The notes under the pieces are model-generated. The model was not told where the DNA came from and did no database searches. It was given only the letters and a program-made list of their open reading frames with translations. Position numbers and translations under genes: made by a program. From the NCBI GenBank assembly GCA_020632795.1, contig JACKEV010000008.1:806001-870000 (forward strand): 64,000 nucleotides of DNA, given 5' to 3'. The DNA comes from Alphaproteobacteria bacterium. GTDB lineage: Bacteria; Myxococcota_A; UBA796; CAJQPC01. Below, piece after piece: positions 33,305 to 42,061 of the stretch; position 1 is the first letter of the stretch, and the number at the start of each line of letters is the position of its first letter.

Positions 33305-36300
33305 CTAACCCTCCGCCTGCTCACCCTTCTTGTCACCGCCGCCGGTCACCTGGCCCATGATCTCCTCCAGCACCTTGCCCAGCTTCTCTTCATTCTCTTC
33401 GCGGGACAGGGGGAGGTCCAGCCAGCCGCGCACCTTGGGCCGCAGCCAGGCCCAGCGCTTCTCCCAGCGCTCCCGCATCCCCTCGAGCTTCCAGCGCTCC
33501 CGGTCCCGCCAGTCCTGGAAGAAGTCCTCCATGCGGACCTCCCAGCCCAGCCACCAACGCTGGAGCCAGCTCAGCGACTTTCCGTAGACGACGCGGCCGT
33601 TCTGGTCGAACTCGGTGACGTCGCCGATGATCTGGCCCTCGTTGTAGAAGGCCTCGCTGCGCAGGGCCCCCTTCTCGAAGAAGGACAGGTCCGGGCCGTG
33701 CTTCTTGTCCTTGACGAACCGGGTGATCCGCAGCGGCTGGCCTGAGCGGGCGAACTCCACCTCGAAGCCGTGCTTCTTGCCATCGCGGTAGTCGATCTGC
33801 TTGGTGAGGCGCCCCTGCTCGTCGAACCACACCGAGGCGCCGTGCAGCTTGTCCTCCTTGTAGAGCCCCCGCATCGTGATGCGCCGCGCGTCGCTGAACA
33901 TGAGGTAGACGCCGTCCTGCTTGCCCTCGTAGTAGTGGATGACGTTCTGGACCTCGCCGTCCTTGTAGGCGACGGAGAAGCCCTCCTTCTGGTCCTCGTA
34001 GTACTCGATCCGCTGCGTCATCTGCCCGTCCTGGTAGATCCGGGTGACGCCGTCCTTCTGGTCCTTGTGGAACTCGGTCCGGGAGCTGACCTGCCCCGCG
34101 TCGTCGTAGAAGGTGGAGACCCCTTCGAGCTGGTCGTCGACGTAGGTGGCCCGCTGGGTGAGCACGCCGTCGGCGTTGAAGAACTCGGCGACGCCGTCCT
34201 TCTTGCCGTCGGTCATGGGGATGCGGGCGAGCAGGTTGCCGTCCTTGTCGCGCTGCTCGAAGTTCGGCGGGGCTGGGACGGGGGGGACCGCAGCCCCAGC
34301 GAGCAGGTCGAGCAGCTTGAGCAGGGCGGCGTCGACGGGAGGCGGCGCGGCGTCCTCGCTTTCGCCGGCCTCGGCGGCGCCGTCCGGGCCCGGCGGGGCC
34401 GCCCCGTCCTTCCCTGGCGTGGCGGCGGCGCCATCCTTCGCGGTGGGGTCCTTCGCGGTGGGGTCCTTCGCGGTGGGGTCCTTCGCGGTGGGGTCGGTCC
34501 CGTCGCCGCTGTCCTGCTCACCGCTTCCGTCGTCGCCGCCGCTGCCGTCGTCGCCGCCGCTGCCGTCGTCCTCTCCGCTTCCGTCGTCGCCGCCACCTCC
34601 ATCGTCACCACCGTCGTCCCCGCCGCCGCCGTCCGCGCTGCCGTCATCCTCGCCGCTGCCGTCATCCCCGCCGCCGCCGTCATCCCCGCCGCCGCCGAAC
34701 AGGTCCGGCAAGCCCAGAGACAGCAGCAGACGCCACAGGGTCGCCGGGCCGATGCCGCTGAGGGAGGCCGCCATCGCGGTGAGGTCCTGCAGCGCCGCGA
34801 GGTCGTCCAGCGAGATGGGGAGGTTCAGATCCTGCAGGCCGGGCAGCATGGCCATCAGCGCGTCGGGATCGAGCTGCCCGAGCTGCTGGAGGGCGCCGGA
34901 GAAGGCCTCCGGATCCAGGGCCGCCAGCTCCTGGAGACCCGCGAGCAGCGCCTCCGGATCCTGGCCGACCAGCGCCTTGAGCTGCTCGGCGAGGGCGGCG
35001 AGGTCGGCCTGCGGCACCGCGGCGGCGGCGTCGGCCAGGCCCTGGGCCGCGTCCAGGGCGGCCTGGCTGGAGGCGCCCAGCGCGCGCGCCTGCTCGAGGG
35101 CGGCCGTGCCGGCGCGCGCGCGCATGGCGGCGGCCTGCGAGGGCGGCGGCGGTGGCGGCGGTGACCGCCCGGCGACGGCTCCGGCGGCGGCCTCGGCGGC
35201 CCCGGTGACCGCGCCTGCGGCGGTGGAGGCGGCGTTGGTCGCGGCGCCCGCGGCGCTGGAGACTGCGCCCGCCGCGCCGGAGGCGGCGTCGGTCGCTGCG
35301 CCCGCGGCGCTGGAGACTGCGCCCGCGGCGCTGGAGGCGGCGTCGGTCGCTGCGCCCGCGGCGCTGGAGACTGCGCCCGCGGCGCTGGAGGCGGCGTCGG
35401 TCGCTGCGCCCGCGGCGCTGGAGACTGCGCCTGCGGCGCTGGAGGCGGCGTCGGTCGCTGCGCTCGCGGCGCTGGAGACTGCGCCCGCGGCGCTGGAGGC
35501 GGCGTCGGTCGCTGCGCCCGCGGCGCTGGAGGCGGCGTCGGTCGCTGCGCCCGCGGCGCTGGAGACCGCGCCCGCAGCGCTGGAGACTGCGCCCGCGGCG
35601 CTGGAGGCCGCCGTTACCGCGCCCGATGCGGCATCCGTCGCCGGGCTGGCCGCGCCCTCCGCGGCGTCGGTCGCGGCGCCAGGTGTGTCGGCGGCGTCGG
35701 TCGCGACGCCAGGGGTGTCGGCGGCGTCGGTCGCGACGCCAGGTGTGTCGGCGGCGTCGGTCGCCGGACTGACGGCGGCATCGATCGCCGGGTTGGCGGC
35801 GCCCGTTGCGGCGTCGGTTGCGGCGCGGGGTGTGTCGGCGGTGTCAGGCGCCGCACGGGGTGCGTCGGCGGCGTCGGTCGCGGCGCGGGGTGCGTCGGCG
35901 GTATCGCTGGCCGCGCTGGCCGCGCTGGCCGCGCTGGCCGCGTCGGCGGCGTCAGTCGGCGCGGTGGAGGCGTCGCTCGTAGACCCCCCGGCCGCGTCAG
36001 CGCCAGGCGACGCGGGGTCCACCGCGGCCTTCGAGCCTCCAGCACGGTCTTCAGACTTGTCAGCAGGAGGCTCCATGTTGTCAGGAGAAGGTTCTGAAGC
36101 CCCAGAGGACGCCATAGAAGCGCCAACTGTGTCAGCAGCCTCAGGAGAGCTGGCAGCAGTGGCACCACCAGCGCCGTCACCCTCAGCCGCCGCGCCCCGC
36201 CCCCCCAGGAGGTCCTCGACCAGGTCCTCCACCCGCTCCTTGACCCGCTCGCCGGGCCTCTCGTCGGGCTCGGGGGGCGCTTCGGGGGACGTCTTGTCGC

Positions 36301-36313
36301 GTTCGTCGGCCAT
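33305..36313 (-). CDS. Type VI cargo candidate: Ala-rich repeats, Asp/Gly region and MORN/YwqK-like repeats
   Basis: 1002 residues, read 7 bases after the vgrG stop. Residues ~1-130 are charged and disordered; ~130-370 are Ala/Thr/Asp/Ser repeats (core unit SSAAGAVSSAAGAATDAA). A helical region (~390-540) follows, then acidic DDGSG repeats and four PTAKD repeats (~545-645). Residues ~690-920 contain ten or so MORN/YwqK-like repeats (GVSTFYDDAGQ, KQDGVYLMF, KLHGASVWFDEQGRL). The last ~80 residues are basic-aromatic helices. YwqK-like repeats are often immunity- or toxin-associated, but here the whole chain is encoded between VgrG and PAAR, as cargo would be. No catalytic motif is seen. Confidence 0.75.
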   Translation of the reverse strand: MADERDKTSPEAPPEPDERPGERVKERVEDLVEDLLGGRGAAAEGDGAGGATAASSPEAADTVGASMASSGASEPSPDNMEPPADKSEDRAGGSKAAVDPASPGADAAGGSTSDASTAPTDAADAASAASAASAASDTADAPRAATDAADAPRAAPDTADTPRAATDAATGAANPAIDAAVSPATDAADTPGVATDAADTPGVATDAADTPGAATDAAEGAASPATDAASGAVTAASSAAGAVSSAAGAVSSAAGAATDAASSAAGAATDAASSAAGAVSSAASAATDAASSAAGAVSSAAGAATDAASSAAGAVSSAAGAATDAASSAAGAVSSAAGAATDAASGAAGAVSSAAGAATNAASTAAGAVTGAAEAAAGAVAGRSPPPPPPPSQAAAMRARAGTAALEQARALGASSQAALDAAQGLADAAAAVPQADLAALAEQLKALVGQDPEALLAGLQELAALDPEAFSGALQQLGQLDPDALMAMLPGLQDLNLPISLDDLAALQDLTAMAASLSGIGPATLWRLLLSLGLPDLFGGGGDDGGGGDDGSGEDDGSADGGGGDDGGDDGGGGDDGSGEDDGSGGDDGSGGDDGSGEQDSGDGTDPTAKDPTAKDPTAKDPTAKDGAAATPGKDGAAPPGPDGAAEAGESEDAAPPPVDAALLKLLDLLAGAAVPPVPAPPNFEQRDKDGNLLARIPMTDGKKDGVAEFFNADGVLTQRATYVDDQLEGVSTFYDDAGQVSSRTEFHKDQKDGVTRIYQDGQMTQRIEYYEDQKEGFSVAYKDGEVQNVIHYYEGKQDGVYLMFSDARRITMRGLYKEDKLHGASVWFDEQGRLTKQIDYRDGKKHGFEVEFARSGQPLRITRFVKDKKHGPDLSFFEKGALRSEAFYNEGQIIGDVTEFDQNGRVVYGKSLSWLQRWWLGWEVRMEDFFQDWRDRERWKLEGMRERWEKRWAWLRPKVRGWLDLPLSREENEEKLGKVLEEIMGQVTGGGDKKGEQAEG
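35225..35610 (-). repeat. 54-bp tandem repeat coding for an Ala-rich 18-residue unit
   Basis: At least five nearly perfect head-to-tail units encode SSAAGAVSSAAGAATDAA, with partial units on both sides. The unit resembles the 11/18-mer amphipathic helix repeats of LEA-type or phasin-like proteins. High nucleotide identity between units suggests recent expansion. Confidence 0.8.
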
Positions 36314-36320
36314 CTTGCGC

Positions 36321-38339
36321 TCAGTTGATCTTCACCAGACCGCCCTTGAGGGTCAGCATGCCGCCGCCGTCGACCGTCTGCATCGCGCTGGCCTTGCTGG
36401 TCATGTTGATACCGCCGTCGTTGGTCATCGACACCTTCGCCTTGTTGGTCATGCTCACGTTGGCCTCGTTGGTCAGGTTCATCGTGGCCTTGTTGGAGAT
36501 GTTCATCGTGGCCTCGGCGCTGATGTCCATCTTCGCCTTCTGCGTGATGTTCTTGCCGGCCTCGATCTGCACGTCCCCGTCCGCCAGGATCTTCAGGTTG
36601 CCGATGACCGCGATGGTCAGGTTGCCGTCCACGTTGAGGTTGTAGTCCTTGGCGACCTCGTGGGTGAAGGTGTCCTGGTTGGTGTGCTTCTCCGCCCCGA
36701 CGACGAGCAGCTCCCGGGCGCCCTTGACGCTGTGCTTCTCGCCGCCCTCGCTGACCTGGACCTTGCGGTTGCCCTTCTCGACGACCAGGGTCTCGTCGCC
36801 CTCCTGGATGGTGACGGTGCGGTTGTTCTTCACCGTGTCGGTCTCGTCGTTGCCCACCTCGACGTTGAGGTCCTTCTGGGCGTGCAGGTAGACCTCCTCC
36901 TCGTCCTTCTTGTCCTCGAAGCGCAGCTCGTTGAAGCCCCCGCCGCCCTTGCTGGAGTCGCTGCGGAGGGTGCTCTTCGTCTGCTCGTCCGGGAGCGGGT
37001 AGGGCGGCGTCTGCTCGCCGTTGTAGACCGAGCCGGTCACCAGGGGGCGGTCGGGGTCGCCGTCCAGGAAGCTGACGATGACCTCCTGCCCGATGCGGGG
37101 CAACCAGACCATGCCCCAGCCCTTGCCGGCCCAGCGCTGGGCGACCCGGATCCAGCAGGAGCTGTTCTCGTCGGAGGTGCCGTAGCGGTCCCAGTGGAAC
37201 TGGACCTTGATGCGGCCGTGCTGGTCGGTCCAGATCTCCTCGCCGGACTTGCCGACCACCGTCGCGGTCTGGGCGCCGTGGATGACCGGGCGGGATGTGC
37301 TGCGCAGCGGCCGGAAGGGGAGGGTCTTGGGGAAGGCCTCGAAGCTGTTGCTGTAGTGCTCCCGGCTGCCGGAGTGGGTGACCCGGCGCAGCACATAGGT
37401 GCCGTTGACGTCCTCGCGGTTGTGCCCGACCAGCTCAAAGGCGTAGCCGGCGGTGAACGCGCGGCAGGTGCTGCTGCCGGCGATGCGGTCCTGGGGCAGC
37501 TCGCTGGCCTCGATGCGCAGCCGGGCCCGTCCCTCGCCCGCGTCCTTCGTGCCGTAGCCGCCCGGGTACTCGAAGTGCTGGAAGCCCCCCGCGCCCTGGC
37601 CCTCGACCTTGACGGTCAGGTCGGTGGACGGCACCTCGAAGTTGAAGTCGCTCAGCGCGTAGCCCGTCGGCACGACCTCCTTGGAGATGGAGAGCTGCTG
37701 GATGGCCTCGTCGGAGCGCCAGGTCCCCCCGGGGTCGCCGTAGCTGGCCTGGGCCAGCCCCGGGCAGGCCTCGTGGGCGCCCGCCGCGTCCGCGATCACC
37801 AGGGTGTGGGCCGAGTCGCTGTGCTCGAAGAACCAGAAGATGCCCTCGTCCTCCATCAGCCGGCACACGAAATCCAGGGCCGTCTCGTGGTACTGCACAC
37901 AGTACTCGCGGGGGTCGTAGGAGCCCTCCAGTCGGAGCGCGTAGTCGCTGAACCCCAGCGCGTCGAAGATCCCGGTCAGGATGTCCGGCACGGCCTTCTG
38001 CTGGTAGATGCGGCAGTCCGAGCCGAGCTTGAGCATCCACAGCCACGGGCGCAGCTCGGCGAAGTAGGTGGTGACCCGCACGCCGGTCCCGGCCTGGATG
38101 AAGCGGACCACCACCCCGTTGATCCACCGCGTCGAGCCGTCGGAGAGGGTCATCTCGACCGCCGCGTTGGTGCCGATGACCGCCGCCAGGTCGAGGTCGG
38201 CCTGATCCGAGATCATCTCCAGGGTGTAGCGGAACAGCCCGGAGATCTCCTCCTCGCCCTGCAGCCGGACCAGGACCAGGGCGTCCTCGCCGAGGGCTGT
38301 GTGCACCTTGAGGATGGCGTTGGACTGGGTCTCGCTCAC
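36321..38339 (-). CDS. tssI: VgrG (TssI) spike protein
   Basis: 672 residues; GTG start overlapping the clpV stop (GTGA). The N-terminal gp27-like region includes LVVRLQGEEEISGLF-type sequence, YHETALDFVCRLMEDEGIFWFF and a central RVTHSGSREHY. The gp5-like OB domain carries DQHGRIKVQFHWDRYG, WIRVAQRWAGKGWG and DGDPDRPLVTGSVYN. The C-terminal part (~480-672) is a beta-helix with short repeats (ISNKATMNLTNEA, VSMTNKAKVSM). It ends with no extra toxin domain, so this is a structural VgrG. It works with Hcp and the PAAR-like gene downstream. Confidence 0.96.
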   Translation of the reverse strand: MSETQSNAILKVHTALGEDALVLVRLQGEEEISGLFRYTLEMISDQADLDLAAVIGTNAAVEMTLSDGSTRWINGVVVRFIQAGTGVRVTTYFAELRPWLWMLKLGSDCRIYQQKAVPDILTGIFDALGFSDYALRLEGSYDPREYCVQYHETALDFVCRLMEDEGIFWFFEHSDSAHTLVIADAAGAHEACPGLAQASYGDPGGTWRSDEAIQQLSISKEVVPTGYALSDFNFEVPSTDLTVKVEGQGAGGFQHFEYPGGYGTKDAGEGRARLRIEASELPQDRIAGSSTCRAFTAGYAFELVGHNREDVNGTYVLRRVTHSGSREHYSNSFEAFPKTLPFRPLRSTSRPVIHGAQTATVVGKSGEEIWTDQHGRIKVQFHWDRYGTSDENSSCWIRVAQRWAGKGWGMVWLPRIGQEVIVSFLDGDPDRPLVTGSVYNGEQTPPYPLPDEQTKSTLRSDSSKGGGGFNELRFEDKKDEEEVYLHAQKDLNVEVGNDETDTVKNNRTVTIQEGDETLVVEKGNRKVQVSEGGEKHSVKGARELLVVGAEKHTNQDTFTHEVAKDYNLNVDGNLTIAVIGNLKILADGDVQIEAGKNITQKAKMDISAEATMNISNKATMNLTNEANVSMTNKAKVSMTNDGGINMTSKASAMQTVDGGGMLTLKGGLVKIN

Positions 38340-40966
38340 GTTCCGGTCAGCGTCATGCGGTCGGGAGGCTCCCCCGGCTCCGAGGCGGGCCCGGCGAAGG
38401 TGGGGATATCGTAGCCCAGGTTCTCCAGATCCCGGGGCGTGGGGGCGTCCGCCTCCCGGCAGCGCAGGCGCCCGCGCGCGTCCGCCGTCACCGCCACTGC
38501 GGCGGGCGCGCGGGCGTCGGCGAGGGACCGCAGGATCTGCCCCGACAGCTCCGGGAGCAGCTCGTCTGCGAGGACGCGCTCGATCGCCCGCGCGCCCTCC
38601 GGGGCGCCGACGCAGCGCGCCGCGATGGCCTCGGCGAGCCGCTCGTCCAGGTGCAGCGGCGCGCCGTGGCTGGCCTCGAAGCGGCGCGCGAGCGTCTGCA
38701 GGCGCGCCGCAGCGATCTGCGCCAGCGCGTCAGGCCCCAGCGGCAGGTAGGGCAGCAGCGTGACCCGGGCCAGCAGGCCGGGCCGCAGCCGCCCGCTGAG
38801 GTGGCCGCGAAGCGCCTCCCCCAGGGCGGCGAGGTCCGGCCGCCCCCGCGCGCAGACCTCGGCGATGAGCCCGGCGCCCAGGGTGGACGTCAGCAGGATC
38901 ACGGTGTTCGAGAAGTCCACCGTGGTCCCCTCCGCGTCGTCCATCCGCCCCTGGTCGAGCACCGCGTCGAACAGCTCCAGCACGTCGGGGTGGGCCTTCT
39001 CCACCTCGTCGAGCAGGATCACGCTGTGGGGGTTGCGGCGGACCGCCTCGGTCAGCGCGCCGCCCTTGCCGTGGCCGACGTAGCCCGGGGGCGCCCCGCG
39101 GAGCCCGGCGACGCTGTGGGCCTGCTGGTACTCCCCCAGGTTCACCGTGATCAGCCCGCGCTGATCGCCGCAGAGCTGCTCGGCGAGGGCCAGCGCCGTC
39201 CCGGTCTTGCCGGTGCCGCTCGGGCCCACCAGGAGGAAGGCGCCCACGGGCTTGTCGGGCGCGTCCAGGCGGGCGCGGGCGGTGCGCACCCGCCGGGCGA
39301 TGAGGTCCAGGGCGTGGTCCTGGCCGATGATCCGGCGGGCGAGCCGGTTCTGGAGGGTCATCAGCACGGAGACCTCGTCCCGCAGCAGGCGACCCACCGG
39401 GACGCCGCTCCACTCGGCCACGACCCGGGCGACCACCTGCCGATCCACACAGTCGAACACCATCGGCCGGCCCCCCTGCAGCGTCGCGAGCCGGGCGCGC
39501 AGCGCTCGGAGCGGCTCGAGGGTCCCCTGGCCGCGCTCCAACCCGACCTCCAGCTCGAGCAGCTGCTGCGTCAGGCGCTGCTCCTGCGCCCAGCGGAGGC
39601 GGAGGTCGCGCTCGGTCTCGCGCGCGGCGGCCAGCGCATGGTCGAGCGGGCGCAGGTCGTCGGCGGAGGCGACCCCGAGGACCTGCTCCCGCAGCAGGCT
39701 GCGCCGTCGGGCCTCCAGGCGCTCCAGGTGACGGGCCTGCTCCTCCAGGGCGGGGGGGCGCGTGGTCTGACTGATGGCCACCCGGGCGCACGCGGTGTCC
39801 AGCACGCTGATGGCCTTGTCGGGGAGCCGGCGGTCGCGCAGGTAGCGGTGGGACAGGGTGACCGCGTCGCGCAGCGCCTCGTCGCGGATGCGCACGCCGT
39901 GGTGGCGCTCCAGCGTGGGCGCGAGGCCCTGGAGCATGCGGACGGCGTCGCGGGGGTCGGGCTCGTCGACGCGGACGAGCTGCAGGCGACGGCTCAGCGC
40001 CGGATCCGCCTCGATGTGCGCCTTGTACTCGGCCCAGGTCGTCGCCGCGATCAGCCGCAGCTCGCCCCGGGCCAGCGCCGGCTTGAGCAGGTTCGCGGCG
40101 TCCCCCGTGCCCGGCTGGCCCCCGGCGCCGACCAGGGTGTGGGCCTCGTCCACGAAGAGGATGACCGGCTGCGGGGAGGTCGACACCTCGTGGATGAGCT
40201 GCTTGAGCCGCTCCTCGAAGGCGCCCCGGAGCGCGGTGCCGGCCTCCAGCAGCCCCAGGTCGAGGGCCAGCAGCGCGACGTCCCGGAGCGCAGGCGGCAC
40301 ATCCCCCGCGGCGATCCGGGCGGCGAGCCCCTCCACGACGGCGGTCTTGCCGACCCCGGCCTCGCCTGCGAGCAGGGGGTTGTTCTGACGGCGGCGCATC
40401 AGGATGTCGATGAGGCGCCGGATCTCCTCGTCCCGACCGATGACCGGGTCGAGCCGACCGGCGCGGGCGCGCGCGGTGAGGTCGACGGTGTAGCGCGCGA
40501 GGGCCTCGCGGGAGGGGCGCGGGGGGGGCGCGTGCGGCGCTGGCTGGGCGGGGGTCGCCTCCACCCGGCGCAGGGCCGGGACCAGCTCCACGGCGTGCGC
40601 TCGCCGGGCGCCGTCCTGGAGGGTCTCGTCCAGCAGCGCGCCCACCGAGGTCAGCCGAGGCGCGCAGCGTCGATGGGCCGCCTCCAGCAGCTCGACCAGC
40701 GCCGGGGAGAGGGTGGGGAGGGCCTCCCGGTGCCGACGCCCCATGTCCAGCCGCCTCAGGCTCTGGGCCTTGACCCGGTGGGGATCTGCGCCAGCGCTGG
40801 CGAGCAGCCGCTGGCCGGGCGCGCTGCTGGCGAGCGCCGCGATGAGGTGTACGGGCTCCACGAGCGCCTGGCCCCGCGCGCCGGCCAGGCGCGCGGCCTC
40901 CTCCAGCACCCGGCGGGCGGAGGGGTCCAACGACCGGGCGAGATCTCCTGGCGCGTCTTCGAGCAT
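38336..40966 (-). CDS. clpV: ClpV (TssH) AAA+ ATPase
   Basis: 876 residues from ATG 40966; a TTG 36 bases further upstream is a weaker choice as it falls in the AT-rich palindrome. The N-terminal Clp repeat domain is followed by AAA1 (GEAGVGKTAVVEG Walker A, ILFVDEAH Walker B), a coiled-coil middle domain, and AAA2 (VGPSGTGKTGTAL, ILLDEVEKAH). ClpV disassembles the contracted TssB/TssC sheath. Length is typical of the family (850-900). The stop overlaps the vgrG start. Confidence 0.96.
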   Translation of the reverse strand: MLEDAPGDLARSLDPSARRVLEEAARLAGARGQALVEPVHLIAALASSAPGQRLLASAGADPHRVKAQSLRRLDMGRRHREALPTLSPALVELLEAAHRRCAPRLTSVGALLDETLQDGARRAHAVELVPALRRVEATPAQPAPHAPPPRPSREALARYTVDLTARARAGRLDPVIGRDEEIRRLIDILMRRRQNNPLLAGEAGVGKTAVVEGLAARIAAGDVPPALRDVALLALDLGLLEAGTALRGAFEERLKQLIHEVSTSPQPVILFVDEAHTLVGAGGQPGTGDAANLLKPALARGELRLIAATTWAEYKAHIEADPALSRRLQLVRVDEPDPRDAVRMLQGLAPTLERHHGVRIRDEALRDAVTLSHRYLRDRRLPDKAISVLDTACARVAISQTTRPPALEEQARHLERLEARRRSLLREQVLGVASADDLRPLDHALAAARETERDLRLRWAQEQRLTQQLLELEVGLERGQGTLEPLRALRARLATLQGGRPMVFDCVDRQVVARVVAEWSGVPVGRLLRDEVSVLMTLQNRLARRIIGQDHALDLIARRVRTARARLDAPDKPVGAFLLVGPSGTGKTGTALALAEQLCGDQRGLITVNLGEYQQAHSVAGLRGAPPGYVGHGKGGALTEAVRRNPHSVILLDEVEKAHPDVLELFDAVLDQGRMDDAEGTTVDFSNTVILLTSTLGAGLIAEVCARGRPDLAALGEALRGHLSGRLRPGLLARVTLLPYLPLGPDALAQIAAARLQTLARRFEASHGAPLHLDERLAEAIAARCVGAPEGARAIERVLADELLPELSGQILRSLADARAPAAVAVTADARGRLRCREADAPTPRDLENLGYDIPTFAGPASEPGEPPDRMTLTGT

Positions 40967-40981
40967 GCTGGAGAAATTATC

Positions 40982-40993
40982 TTGACATGTCAA
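40982..40993. promoter_or_regulatory. AT-rich 12-bp perfect palindrome between tssG and clpV
   Basis: TTGACATGTCAA is its own reverse complement and sits in a small AT-rich island (TTATC before, TAATA after) in otherwise very GC-rich DNA. It lies 15 bases before the clpV start and about 12 bases after the tssG stop. TTGACA is also a good -35 hexamer, but the position is too close to the start for a standard promoter unless translation starts downstream. An operator or an internal regulatory site is possible. Confidence 0.4.
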
Positions 40994-41005
40994 TAATATC
41001 AAGGC

Positions 41006-42061
41006 TCAGGTGCGTGGGCTTCGCCAGTATCCGAAGAGCTTCACCTCCACGTCCGGGCCGGGCCGCCCCGCCCAGGCGGTCCACCCCAGCCTCGGCCCCT
41101 CCGGGCTGCCCAGCCGCAGAGGCGGGGCGCAGCCCTCCTCCAGGCGCAGGCGCACGCAGAAGTGGCTGAACACGCCGCAGTAGAGCCGGGTCAGCTCACC
41201 GAGCGCGGTGTACGCGGTGGGGACGGCCTCGGTCGGCGCGTCCGCCGCCGTGCGGACGGGGAGGAACTGGTTGAACCGTCGCCAGCTCATGGGGCCCAGG
41301 GTGACGTCGAAGCCCCTCTGCTGGTCCCACGCGGCCACGCCCAGCGTCGCGTCGTCCCCCAGGCGGCGGTTCTGTCCGGCGGGGCCGATTCGGGTGTGCT
41401 GGGTGGCGTCGAGCGGGCACCACCCCCCCACCAGCGGGCGGGTGCGCACCGGCACGCCGAAGTGGGCGGACAGCAGCGCCTCCAGGCCGGCGAGGGACCG
41501 GGGCTCCCGCGCCAGAAGCCCCACCCCGCCCAGCAGGGAGCGGTCCGGGATGCTGAGCCGCTCCCTGACCTTGGGCGTCCCCAGGCCCATCACCGCGAAC
41601 AGGTAGCCGGAGAGGATGTCGTGCTCCGGCGCCTGGATGGAGAACCCTGTGCGGTGGGCCGCCCGGATCTGCGGCAGCATGGCCAGCAGCCGGTGCTGGA
41701 ACACGTTGAGGAAGTCCTGCATGGCGGTGTCCCCGGCCTGCACGCGCTCCAGCACCAGCTCGGTGAAGGGCAGCTCCAGCGGGCCGTGCGCCCCCGCGAG
41801 GCTCATCAGGGCGCTCTCCAGCTCCACCAGCCAGCGCCCCTCCTCCGGGACGCGGACCCCGACCACCTCCGTCGGCGGGAACGCGAGGCTGATCTGTCCC
41901 TTGTGGCGGATGGCCTGGTCGATCTGGGGCGGGCGCCGGTCCTGGGTCAGGTCGAAGAAGCGCTCCAGCAGGCGGACCGCCTGGAAGAACTCGAACCGAT
42001 GCGCCTCCTCCATGAGGAGCTCGATCAGAGGACGATCTGTTCCCCAGCCCGAACCGGCCAT
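41006..42061 (-). CDS. tssG: TssG baseplate protein
   Basis: 351 residues. The start is typical of TssG: LLMEEAHRFEFFQAVRLLE with FPPTEV a little further on (SLAFPPTEVVGV). The middle has the HDILSGYLF and LGGWCP-type features of the family, and the end carries LTRLYCGVFSHFCVRLRLEEG. TssG works with TssE, TssF and TssK in the baseplate. It overlaps the end of tssF by 37 bases. Length is slightly above the usual ~340. Confidence 0.94.
   Translation of the reverse strand: MAGSGWGTDRPLIELLMEEAHRFEFFQAVRLLERFFDLTQDRRPPQIDQAIRHKGQISLAFPPTEVVGVRVPEEGRWLVELESALMSLAGAHGPLELPFTELVLERVQAGDTAMQDFLNVFQHRLLAMLPQIRAAHRTGFSIQAPEHDILSGYLFAVMGLGTPKVRERLSIPDRSLLGGVGLLAREPRSLAGLEALLSAHFGVPVRTRPLVGGWCPLDATQHTRIGPAGQNRRLGDDATLGVAAWDQQRGFDVTLGPMSWRRFNQFLPVRTAADAPTEAVPTAYTALGELTRLYCGVFSHFCVRLRLEEGCAPPLRLGSPEGPRLGWTAWAGRPGPDVEVKLFGYWRSPRT

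Noticed and set aside
34146..38414. 1422-codon plus-strand frame opposite the cargo candidate and VgrG
   Set aside because: It spans two well-supported minus-strand genes; its Ala/Ser-rich part is only the complement of the repeat array.
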